This document shows positions 36,966-43,800 of a DNA stretch of 64,000 bases, piece after piece (position 1 is the first letter of the stretch; each line of letters starts with the position of its first letter). The notes under the pieces were generated by a model. That model had not been told where the DNA came from, ran no database searches, and saw nothing but the letters and a program-made list of their open reading frames with translations. Origin of the DNA: Lederbergia sp. NSJ-179 (GTDB lineage: Bacteria; Bacillota; Bacilli; Bacillales; Bacillaceae_C); assembly GCF_022867885.1 (NCBI RefSeq), contig NZ_JALIFP010000019.1:1-64000 (forward strand), in the 5' to 3' direction. Made by a program: the position numbers and the translations under genes.

Positions 36966-37701
36966 TCCGCTGATTCAATGGTTCAAACAAATCAATCGAA
37001 AATGGAATCCAGCGCCATTTATTGGAAAGAATACGGCACAGCATCTTGCTTATTTAAGAAATCTGCAAAAAGAGTTGGAGACAGAAAAAAGTTTATATAT
37101 TCCGCTTCAGCAAATGAACGTCGTCATATTCGATATAGAAACAACTGGATTTTCTCCCGAACAAGGCGATCAAATTCTTTCCATCGGTGCGGTAAAGGTC
37201 AATCATCACTCAACAGAAGAGAGAAAGACCTTTTATTCCCTTGTCCATTATAATCAAGCTCTTTCACAAAATATTCAAGACTTGACGGGATTAAGAGAAG
37301 ACGATTTAAAGAAAGCCCCGCTTCTCTCAGATGTCCTTCTTCAATTCTATCAGTTTATACAAACAGGCACACTAGTTGCTCATCATGCAGGACATGAGAA
37401 AAGATTTTTACAGTATTTTCATTGGAAATTATTCAAAAAGGCTTGGAAACACAGAATTGTCGATACATCCCTTGTGTTTAAACTAATTGAGACAGATCGT
37501 GACTTGGTTACCTTAGATGAGTATTGTCAATATGCTGGAGTTGAAATCGTAAATAGGCATCATGCATTAGGGGATGCACAAATGACAGCAGAACTTTGGG
37601 ATCATTATGTGGAAAAGCTCAACCATGTAGGCTGTTTCACTTTGCATGATATATATGAGCAGTTGGCTAAAAAGGCAAGAGAGAATCCATCCATTTTTTG
37701 A
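36955..37701 (+). CDS. DEDDh 3'-5' exonuclease (DnaQ-like)
   Basis: 248 residues from ATG 36955, inside the end of the DUF294 gene. The catalytic acids are in VVIFDIETTGF (Exo I), GTLVAHHAGHEKRFL (Exo II-type, with Ala in place of the usual Asn) and RHHALGDAQMT (Exo III, HxAxxD). This is the DnaQ/polC-epsilon exonuclease domain with a 55-residue N-terminal extension. DUF294-exonuclease pairs recur in bacteria; their joint role is unknown. Followed by a terminator. Confidence 0.85.
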   Translation: MKANPLIQWFKQINRKWNPAPFIGKNTAQHLAYLRNLQKELETEKSLYIPLQQMNVVIFDIETTGFSPEQGDQILSIGAVKVNHHSTEERKTFYSLVHYNQALSQNIQDLTGLREDDLKKAPLLSDVLLQFYQFIQTGTLVAHHAGHEKRFLQYFHWKLFKKAWKHRIVDTSLVFKLIETDRDLVTLDEYCQYAGVEIVNRHHALGDAQMTAELWDHYVEKLNHVGCFTLHDIYEQLAKKARENPSIF

Positions 37702-37703
37702 AG

Positions 37704-37744
37704 AAAAAAACCCAAGGAAGGGAAAAAGGCCTCCTTGGGTTTTT
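37704..37744. terminator. Bidirectional terminator
   Basis: AAAAACCCAAGGA at 37706-37718 pairs with TCCTTGGGTTTTT at 37732-37744. It separates the exonuclease (plus) from hisF (minus). Confidence 0.85.
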
Positions 37745-37747
37745 GCG

Positions 37748-38521
37748 CTATATCCGAATGGGAATGTTTGCATCCTGTAAATAGGATTTGATGTCTGTTA
37801 CAGTCAGTTCTTGGTAGTGTAATAAGGAAGCGACTAAAGCTGCATCCACATGCCCGTTTGTAAAGACTTCTTCTATATGAGATACATGGCCAGCTCCCCC
37901 AGAAGCAATGATCGGAATACGCACAGCTTCCGTCAGTGCCTGCATCAATTCAATATCATAGCCATTTTTCATCCCATCCCTGTCGATGCTTGTACATACA
38001 ATTTCACCAGCCCCCAACTCTTCTGCCCGTTGCGCCCATTCAATGGCATCAAGTCCACTTGTTTGATGGGCAGAATGGGTGTACACTTCCCAACGCAAAA
38101 TTTGGCCATCTTGATTTTTAATCGGCTTGGCATCCAAGGCAAGCACAACGCATTGTGTACCAAAAATATCAGCCGCTTCCCTTAATAATTCGGGACGCTG
38201 GACCGCCGCTGTATTGACACCGACCTTATCGGCCCCGGCCCGAAGCACTTGTTTAAAGTCATCAATGGATCGGATCCCGCCTACAACAGAAAAGGGAATA
38301 TAGACCTGTTCAGCTACTCGGCGTATCCAGTCATATCTAACATCCTGGTGATATAAGGAAGCTGTCGTATCTAGATAAAGAATTTCATCTGCACCCTGTT
38401 CAGCATATTTCTGACCTAGTTTTGCGGGGTCGCCGATGATAGTTGGATTCCGAAATTGAATATATTTGACCGCTTGATGATTGGCGACATCAATAGCGGG
38501 GATGATTCGTTTTTTTAACAT
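37748..38521 (-). CDS. hisF: HisF-type imidazole glycerol phosphate synthase, cyclase subunit
   Basis: 257 residues from ATG 38521 (minus), a (beta/alpha)8 barrel. Catalytic aspartates fall where expected: Asp11 in RIIPAIDV and the Asp in VVLALDAKPI. Phosphate-binding loops GGIRSIDDF and ASGGAGHVSHIEE and the TSIDRDGMKNGYD segment are also conserved. With HisH it makes IGP and AICAR from PRFAR and glutamine. The usual first loop LDVKDGRVVKG is altered to IDVANHQAVKY, so some divergence is evident. It follows hisH by 14 bp, and no other his genes are present. Confidence 0.9.
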   Translation of the reverse strand: MLKKRIIPAIDVANHQAVKYIQFRNPTIIGDPAKLGQKYAEQGADEILYLDTTASLYHQDVRYDWIRRVAEQVYIPFSVVGGIRSIDDFKQVLRAGADKVGVNTAAVQRPELLREAADIFGTQCVVLALDAKPIKNQDGQILRWEVYTHSAHQTSGLDAIEWAQRAEELGAGEIVCTSIDRDGMKNGYDIELMQALTEAVRIPIIASGGAGHVSHIEEVFTNGHVDAALVASLLHYQELTVTDIKSYLQDANIPIRI

Positions 38522-38535
38522 AGAAGAGAGCCCCC

Positions 38536-39135
38536 TTAGACATATCTGTAAAAATTTTGTAGGACGGTTAATCCAGCTTCAGCGCTTTTTTCTGGGTGAA
38601 ATTGTACACCGATGACATGATCTTTTCCGATAACAGAACAAAAATCAGCACCATAATCCGTGATGCCAATCTTGTCCGATTCTTGGGCAGGGGAGACGTA
38701 AAAAGAGTGGACAAAATAAAAATCTGTTCGATCTGGAATTTTCTGGAAAATAGGATGTGTCCCAACCTGCTGTACTTCATTCCAGCCCATATGGGGAACT
38801 TTGACCTTTTTTTGAAAAGGGAGAACCTTCCCAGGAAAAATAGAGAGGCAGTCTGTATCATTTTCCTTACTAAATTCCATTAGTAACTGCATACCTAAGC
38901 AAATACCTAGAAAGGGGATATCGTTGTCAATGCTTTTTTGTATGGGTTGATTAAGTTCCTTTAATCGAATCATTTTCATCGCTTGTTTGGCATTACCGAC
39001 ACCAGGAAATATTATTTTATCTATTCCGGTAAATTCTGAAGCTTCACGAATTAATTTTGTCTGGTAGCCTAATTTTTTCACCGCTTTTTCAACGCTATAT
39101 AAATTTCCGGCTTCATAATCAATAATCCCAATCAT
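38536..39135 (-). CDS. hisH: HisH-type glutaminase subunit
   Basis: 199 residues from ATG 39135 (minus), after GGAGGGACAAT. Class I glutamine amidotransferase: IIDYEAGNLYSVEKA at the N-terminus, Cys79 in FLGICLGMQLL, VPHMGWNEV (HisH-specific), FVHSFYV and the His-Glu of VQFHPEKS. It provides ammonia to HisF. The pair has its own promoter and stands outside any histidine operon, so it either belongs to a split histidine pathway or serves another amidination, as HisH2/HisF2 do in some surface-polysaccharide pathways. Confidence 0.92.
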   Translation of the reverse strand: MIGIIDYEAGNLYSVEKAVKKLGYQTKLIREASEFTGIDKIIFPGVGNAKQAMKMIRLKELNQPIQKSIDNDIPFLGICLGMQLLMEFSKENDTDCLSIFPGKVLPFQKKVKVPHMGWNEVQQVGTHPIFQKIPDRTDFYFVHSFYVSPAQESDKIGITDYGADFCSVIGKDHVIGVQFHPEKSAEAGLTVLQNFYRYV

Positions 39136-39167
39136 ATTGTCCCTCCAGGATGTTATCGTATATGATT

Positions 39168-39196
39168 AGTATACTTTATCACTCTAATATAGTAAA
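39168..39196 (-). promoter_or_regulatory. Sigma-A promoter of hisHF
   Basis: On the minus strand TTTACT (39191-39196), 17 bp, TATACT (39168-39173), about 30 bases upstream of the hisH start. Confidence 0.7.
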
Positions 39197-39239
39197 GTAT
39201 TTTTGGGGATTAATTAGAATTTATAATAAAAAGGGAAGG

Positions 39240-39965
39240 ATCTGGAAAAATGTAGATCCAAGGGGAGTTTGGGTTTACGAAAATGCGATAGATTAGTAGA
39301 AACGTCGATCCAAAATGTGTTTGGATTGATGGAAACGCGAAGGATCAGCAAAAACGTAGACCCAAGGGGTGTTTGGATCTACGAAAACGCGAAGGATCAG
39401 CAAAAACGTAGATCCAAGGGGTGTTTGGGTTTACGAAAATGCGAAGGATCAGCAAAAACGTAGATCCAAGGGGTGTTTGGATCTACGAAAATGCGAAGGA
39501 TCAGCAAAAACGTAGACCCAAGGGGTGTTTGGATCTACGAAAACGCGAAGGATCAGCAAAAACGTAGATCCAAGGGGTGTTTGGATCTACGAAAACGCGA
39601 AGGATCAGCAAAAACGTAGATCCAAGGGGTGTTTGGATCTACGAAAATGCGAAGGATCAGCAAAAACGTAGACCCAAGGGGTGTTTGGATCTACGAAAAC
39701 GCGAAGGATCAGCAAAAACGTAGATCCAAGGGGTGTTTGGGTTTACGAAAATGCGAAGGATCAGCAAAAACGTAGATCCAAGGGGTGTTTGGATCTACGA
39801 AAATGCGAAGGACCAGTCAAAACGTCGATCCAAAATGTGTTTGGATTGACGAAACCACGAAAGATCAGCAAAAACGTAGACCCAAAGCATGTTTGGGTCT
39901 ACGAAAATGCGAAGGACCAGCAAAAAAATAGATCCAAAATGTGTTTGAATCGACGAAAACAAAAA
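39240..39965. repeat. 52-bp tandem array of hairpin units (14 copies)
   Basis: The bases GTAGATCCAA or a variant recur at 39252, 39304, 39356, 39408 and every 52 bp to 39928, fourteen times without a phase slip. Each unit has a 27-base palindrome (GTAGATCCAA, seven bases usually GGGGTGT, TTGGATCTAC) and a 25-base linker (GAAAACGCGAAGGATCAGC AAAAAC). Stem changes are partly matched: the unit at 39876 has GACCCAA with TTGGGTC, and the unit at 39824 has GTCGATCC with GGATTGAC. The linker is repeated too, so it is not a CRISPR array. It lies after the MerR gene stop and upstream of hisHF on the same strand. Confidence 0.95.
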
Positions 39966-40011
39966 TGGTAAATGAGCGACAAAGAATCCCTACACTGAAT
40001 AAAATTCCCCT

Positions 40012-40773
40012 TTACTTTTTCCCTAGAAAAATCAAGATTGCCTCTCGAAGAAGTTCGGCTGCACCTTCGCCAGCCCTGTCATAATACGCTTTAAAACGTT
40101 CATCCGCCACATACATTTCCGCAAGTCCAGCATGGGCTTCAGCAGAATAGTCTACCCACGAATACATCAGCCATTCTTTATGTTTCGCTGCGGCTTCTTG
40201 CGCTAAATGGGAGTGCGGATCACCTAGAGTTAGTGCTTGCTGCAAAAGTCCCAAAAGTTCTTTTTCCAGTGCTTGCATAGCGGTGTAGTCCTCTTCGGAC
40301 ATACCACGTAATTTGGCGTTGGATGCATCGACTGTTTTATCTCCATAGTTACGGCGAATTTCTTCCCCATATTTCTCCTCATTCTCTGTCACCAGTTTTT
40401 CTTTAAAAGCTTGGAATTTCTCTTCATTTGTCATCGTATATTCTCCTTTCTCATGGGCGATTGTTTTTTCTAGGGTTTGAATTAGGTTGTCTAGGTGAAT
40501 TCGTTTGTGCACAAGCTGCGCATAATGTTGCTGTAAGGCTTCAGTCTTATCAAATTGAGGGTTGTTCATAATCGACACGATCGTGTCTAAATCAACATCT
40601 AATTCCCGAAAAAAGCGAATTTGCTGCAAGCGGTCGATTTCCTTTTGCCCATATAGACGATAGCCGGAGCTATTGATCCTAGCTGGCTTGAGCAAATTGA
40701 TTTCATCGTAATAGCGGAGCGTTCGCGTGCTAACACCGGCTAATTTAGCCAATTTGCTAATGGTGTACTCCAT
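40012..40773 (-). CDS. MerR-family regulator with TipAS ligand domain
   Basis: 253 residues from ATG 40773 (minus), seven bases after AGGAGGTG; two upstream ATGs are too close to that site. The N-terminus is a MerR winged helix (YTISKLAKLAGVSTRTLRYYDEINLL ending in YRLYG), a coiled dimerisation helix follows, and the C-terminal 140 residues are a TipAS antibiotic-recognition domain (FKEKLVTENEEKYGEEIRRNYG, YVADERFKAYYD). Relatives (TipA, Mta, SkgA) bind drugs and activate transport genes or themselves. Its own promoter has the long spacer typical of MerR targets, so autoregulation is likely. Confidence 0.92.
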   Translation of the reverse strand: MEYTISKLAKLAGVSTRTLRYYDEINLLKPARINSSGYRLYGQKEIDRLQQIRFFRELDVDLDTIVSIMNNPQFDKTEALQQHYAQLVHKRIHLDNLIQTLEKTIAHEKGEYTMTNEEKFQAFKEKLVTENEEKYGEEIRRNYGDKTVDASNAKLRGMSEEDYTAMQALEKELLGLLQQALTLGDPHSHLAQEAAAKHKEWLMYSWVDYSAEAHAGLAEMYVADERFKAYYDRAGEGAAELLREAILIFLGKK

Positions 40774-40796
40774 CCTCATCACCTCCTGATAATTTC

Positions 40797-40827
40797 ATCA
40801 TAAACGTTGACGTAACGTGAAAGTCAA
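40797..40827 (-). promoter_or_regulatory. MerR-type promoter with 19-bp spacer
   Basis: On the minus strand TTGACT (40822-40827), 19 bp, TATGAT (40797-40802). The spacer contains an imperfect dyad (TTGAC-TTTCACGTTAC-GTCAA) suited to MerR dimer binding and DNA untwisting. Confidence 0.8.
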
Positions 40828-40898
40828 GAAGGAATTTCATCATTATTTTCATGAATTGAGGAATAATGAGGAGACACTATGAAAATGGAGGACATCCC

Positions 40899-41485
40899 AT
40901 GCCAGAATTACCAGAAATGGAAAATTATGCATTCTTATTACAAGAAAGAATTCAAGGTAAAAAAATCACAGAGGTTGCGGTTCAGCGTGAAAAATCGATC
41001 AATCTGCCAACAGAGGATTTTACCCAACAAGTTGCCATGCAAAGAGTGAACGGCATTGATCGCCGGGCTAAGTACCTGATTTTTCATCTGGAGAATGGAG
41101 ATCATTTGCTTTTGCATCTTATGCTTGGTGGGTGGCTATTTTATGGAAAAACGGATGAAAAACCGCGTCGCACCGTGCAAATTCAATTAAGCTTTGGCGA
41201 TCATCATCTCTATTTTATCGGACTGCGATTAGGGTATTTGCATTATTTGTCTTCTAACAAGCTACAACAGGAGTTAGACCATATTGGTCCAGAACCGCTT
41301 GATCCAAATTTTTTACAAGATGCTTTTCTTGAACGGATCCAAACAAAAAGAGGTGGATTGAAAACAACGCTGATCAATCAAGAATTTTTAGCGGGGATTG
41401 GAAATCGTTATGTTGTGGGGCACCGATTGTAAAAGTCGAAATTTCCTCGCGAAACACCTTTTATTGTCCAGTCTGTCAGAAGTGA
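40899..41485 (+). pseudogene. Formamidopyrimidine-DNA glycosylase with internal deletion
   Basis: From ATG 40899 the frame begins MPELPEMENYAFLLQE, with the catalytic Pro1 and Glu2 (after Met removal) of Fpg/Nei enzymes, and runs normally to LINQEFLAGIGNRY. There it jumps, out of frame, to the very end of the gene: reading from 41417 gives CGAPIVKVEISSRNTFYCPVCQK and a stop at 41483-41485, which is the second half of the C-terminal zinc finger. Roughly 80-90 residues, including the helix-two-turn-helix and first zinc cysteines, are missing. It is therefore probably inactive. Confidence 0.8.
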
Positions 41486-41502
41486 GTGAGGAGGGAGTAG
41501 GG

Positions 41503-42339
41503 ATGAAATTTGGTTGTCATCTTTCGATTAAAGAGGGGTATTTGGGAGCCGCCAAACAAGCTGTAGTGATAAATGCAGCGGCCTTTCAATACTTTCCCAA
41601 AAATCCTCGAAGCCTTGGGGTCAAAAATTTTAACAAGGAAGATTCAGCGCAATGCAAAATGTTTTGTATCGAAAACGACTTGATTTCAGTCAGCCATTCT
41701 CCGTATCCCAGCCGTTTAACGCCTCATCATGAGCAAAAAAGACGGCAAGTCGTTGCCTCTCTACGCAATGATTTGGAAATCGCAGAAGCCTGTGGTTCGA
41801 TTGGCGTTGTCGTCCATTTTGGCAAACGAATTCATTCGGATCCTCTTTCAAGCTATCAACTCATGATCCAAATGCTGAATGAAATTCTTCAACATTGGGA
41901 AGGAAAAGCAAAGCTTTTAATCGAAAATAATGCAGGAGTACCAGGAAGCATGGGGACGACTTTGGAAGAGCTTGTTCAAGTTCGTAACCTATGTGAGTAT
42001 CCTGAAAAAATCGGTTTTTGTTTAGATACTTGCCATGCTTTTGCTTCAGGGTTATGGACGGGGGATAATTGGGAGGAGTTGCTAGAAAAGGGGAATGCAA
42101 ATGGCTATTTTGATAAGCTCAAAGTCATTCATTTGAATAATTCCAAATATCCACCTCGTCTAGGAAAAGACCGGCATGCCCCCATTTTTGGATCAGGTTA
42201 TATCACGGAAGAACAATTTGACCAGCTGATGAAAACTCCACAATTCCAAAAAATTCCTTTTATCTTGGAAACCCCAAAAGAAGACATCCCCCATGTACGG
42301 GAGATCAAGCTCTTGCAAGAAAGATGGGGAGATGATTAG
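41503..42339 (+). CDS. nfo: Endonuclease IV (AP endonuclease family 2)
   Basis: 278 residues from ATG 41503 after GAGGAGGGAGTAGGG; the longer upstream frame overlaps the fpg remnant out of frame. All nine metal ligands of the trinuclear zinc site can be assigned: HSPY, VVHFGK, LLIENNAG, FCLDTCHAF (Asp and His), VIHLNN, KDRHAP (Asp and His) and FILETP. It cleaves DNA 5' of abasic sites in base excision repair. It directly follows the broken glycosylase gene, so the two probably formed a repair operon. Confidence 0.93.
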   Translation: MKFGCHLSIKEGYLGAAKQAVVINAAAFQYFPKNPRSLGVKNFNKEDSAQCKMFCIENDLISVSHSPYPSRLTPHHEQKRRQVVASLRNDLEIAEACGSIGVVVHFGKRIHSDPLSSYQLMIQMLNEILQHWEGKAKLLIENNAGVPGSMGTTLEELVQVRNLCEYPEKIGFCLDTCHAFASGLWTGDNWEELLEKGNANGYFDKLKVIHLNNSKYPPRLGKDRHAPIFGSGYITEEQFDQLMKTPQFQKIPFILETPKEDIPHVREIKLLQERWGDD

Positions 42340-42420
42340 ATTGACCAAGAGGAGACGATCGCTTATCTAAAAAAGAATTGAACAGTTTGCGTTAAAAAAT
42401 GTTTAATCTTTTTCTTTTTG

Positions 42421-42429
42421 TGTTATAAT
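42421..42429 (+). promoter_or_regulatory. Extended -10 promoter of the antisense RNA
   Basis: TGT followed by TATAAT (42424-42429) is an extended -10; TTTAAT is 16 bp upstream as a weak -35. It drives transcription into the 3' end of the small toxin gene on the other strand. Confidence 0.65.
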
Positions 42430-42647
42430 AAATGTGGATATAAATACATTAAAAAAGACCGAATGATGCTTGTAACATCAAACGGTCTCAGTAATAGAAT
42501 CGCTTTAAAGGCGATCAGCAAGTTCGCGATAATCCGCTCCTCGCTTGTAGGCTCAAGGGCGGATTGTTTTTTGCGATCGAACGACAAGATTGCCAAAATT
42601 AAGCTTGAAAAAGCAATGGCAAACATCAATCCTTCGAACACACTCAT
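42423..42647 (-). CDS. Small holin-like membrane toxin (type I TA candidate)
   Basis: From ATG 42647 (minus), nine bases after AAGGGGGG, the peptide starts MSVFEGLMFAIAFSSLILAI LSFDRKK in two parts: one membrane helix (residues 5-22) ended by a basic cluster. The start matches the TxpA/BsrG and holin-like toxin pattern (M-T/S-x-[YF]-E-x-L-M). The frame continues to 74 residues because no stop follows the basic cluster; its stop at 42423 lies beyond the predicted transcript end near 42452. The active toxin may thus be the N-terminal part, or the locus may have lost its stop. Such peptides depolarise the membrane when overproduced. Confidence 0.65.
   Translation of the reverse strand: MSVFEGLMFAIAFSSLILAILSFDRKKQSALEPTSEERIIANLLIAFKAILLLRPFDVTSIIRSFLMYLYPHLL
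42436..42572 (+). ncRNA. Antisense RNA antitoxin candidate (RatA-like)
   Basis: A plus-strand transcript would start near 42436 and end at an intrinsic terminator: AATCCGC (42531-42537) pairs with GCGGATT (42559-42565), followed by GTTTTTT. The RNA, about 137 nt, is complementary to the 3' end of the toxin mRNA over some 120 nt. The toxin mRNA itself can end at GACCG...CGGTC with a T run near 42452. Convergent 3' overlap of this kind is the txpA/ratA arrangement. Extents are inferred from sequence only. Confidence 0.6.
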
Positions 42648-42649
42648 AG

Positions 42650-42744
42650 CAGCACCCCCCTTCCCTATCAAAATAACCGGGACAGGGACGATAAACAGGT
42701 GCTGACCACCCTTGAAAGCCTATTCTATTACATCTATTATTATA
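42650..42744 (-). promoter_or_regulatory. Toxin promoter and SD-sequestering 5' leader
   Basis: On the minus strand TGC-TATAAT (42739-42744 for TATAAT) is an extended -10, giving a leader of about 85 nt. CAGCACC (minus strand of 42698-42704) can pair with GGTGCTG beside the Shine-Dalgarno sequence (minus strand of 42650-42656), which would hide the start site, as in many type I toxin mRNAs. Confidence 0.6.
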
Positions 42745-42865
42745 GCATCCATTATGCAGAAGATCATGGTTATTTACATTTTCTTCTTGAAAATATCACT
42801 AAATTTTAAGAAGCATTTGCTTAATCTCATAAACTATTGTATATTTAGGCTAATTACATAAAAGT

Positions 42866-43012
42866 CCGTCCGGGTGCTTGAGGAATCAGGCTGAGATAGT
42901 AGCTATTATCCGCTACTGACCGTTAATCTGATCTGGGTAATGCCAGCGTAGAGAGCGATGAATCGTTATAGGGCCCTTCTCGTCGTCTGAGCATTTTTAG
43001 ACGGCTTTTTTG
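42866..43012 (+). promoter_or_regulatory. TPP riboswitch (THI element) with terminator
   Basis: The aptamer is clear: CCGGGTGCTTGAGG, then CAGGCTGAGATAGTAG, GACCGTTAATCTGATCTGGG and TAATGCCAGCGTAGAGAG (42869-42954). A terminator follows: GTCGTCTGA (42982) pairs with TTAGACGGC (42997), then TTTTTTT. TPP binding should favour termination and switch off ykoEDC. Confidence 0.95.
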
Positions 43013-43046
43013 TATGGATAAAAAATGGGATGGAAGGGGTAGGGAC

Positions 43047-43616
43047 ATGAAGAAATTAAAATTTACCGATTTACTGATTACGGTCATGCTTGGGGTTGTG
43101 TTCGGCATTTTGATGAAATTCTGGGATGATTTATACACGGTGATTAAACCGATGCTGCCCGTTGCTCGTCAATTGATTTATGGGATGTGGTTTATGGTGG
43201 GGCCTTTTGCCTTTTTACTGATTCGAAAACCTGGTGTGGCCTTGCTTGCAAGCGTTGCGGCGGCCGGTCTTTCCGCCTTTATTGGTCATGGAATTGAGGT
43301 TCTTATTTATGGATTTTTCCAAGGGTTAGGGGCTGAATTACTTTTTGCTACTTTTCGTTACAAACGTTTTGGTATCATCGTAGCTGGTTTAGCGGGTGTT
43401 ATGTCTTGTGCGGCTAGTTACTTTTTAGATTGGGTTTATGGTTATGCCAATCTGGAAGCTTGGGCCATTTTTGTCAAATACGGATTGCGTGTGATTAGTG
43501 CATTCCTCTTTACTGGCGTATTTGCGTATTTCATTGTCCGAGCATTAGAAGCAACAGGTGTAACCAATCTTATTCGACCTGTTGCGAAGGAAGAATATAC
43601 AGCATTAGATAAATAG
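43047..43616 (+). CDS. ykoE: Thiamin-precursor ECF transporter, S component (YkoE)
   Basis: 189 residues from ATG 43047 (GGAAGGGGTAGGGAC). About six membrane segments; the sequence KFTDLLITVMLGVVFGILMKFWDD, RQLIYGMWFMVGPFAFLLIRKPG and GFFQGLGAELLFATFRYK match YkoE, the substrate-binding S subunit of the thiamin/hydroxymethylpyrimidine ECF transporter. First gene after a TPP riboswitch, which supports the assignment. Followed by a 21-bp repeat array and then the ATPase gene. Confidence 0.94.
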   Translation: MKKLKFTDLLITVMLGVVFGILMKFWDDLYTVIKPMLPVARQLIYGMWFMVGPFAFLLIRKPGVALLASVAAAGLSAFIGHGIEVLIYGFFQGLGAELLFATFRYKRFGIIVAGLAGVMSCAASYFLDWVYGYANLEAWAIFVKYGLRVISAFLFTGVFAYFIVRALEATGVTNLIRPVAKEEYTALDK

Positions 43617-43617
43617 A

Positions 43618-43743
43618 TCGAGTACGAGCCGCTGAGGATCAAGTGTGCGCCATTGCGACTTTATTTCGATCCCTTGCCCTTCGAGTATTGAGCCATTGAG
43701 AGTCAACTTCGAGTCGTGGGATGTTTTCACTTCGAACGATTTA
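43618..43743 (+). repeat. Degenerate 21-bp tandem repeat between ykoE and ykoD
   Basis: Six blocks of 21 bp can be laid out from 43618: the first (TCGAGTACGAGCCGCTGAGG) and the fourth (TCGAGTATTGAGCCATTGAG, at 43681) are clearly alike, and the others share GAGTC/GCGCC and CTTGC-type matches. The array lies in the 184-bp gap inside an otherwise compact operon. Confidence 0.6.
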
Positions 43744-43800
43744 AGATGTCATACATATGGTACTTTTATCAGAACGTCAGAAAAAAAGGGGTGTAGACCA

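Noticed and set aside
39240-39965. CRISPR array
   Set aside because: Repeat and linker are both conserved in all units, so there are no unique spacers, and no cas genes occur.
39269-39971. Open reading frames across the 52-bp array
   Set aside because: A 52-bp unit shifts frame each copy, so the three frames rotate; there is no ribosome-binding site. The openness comes from the repeat sequence.
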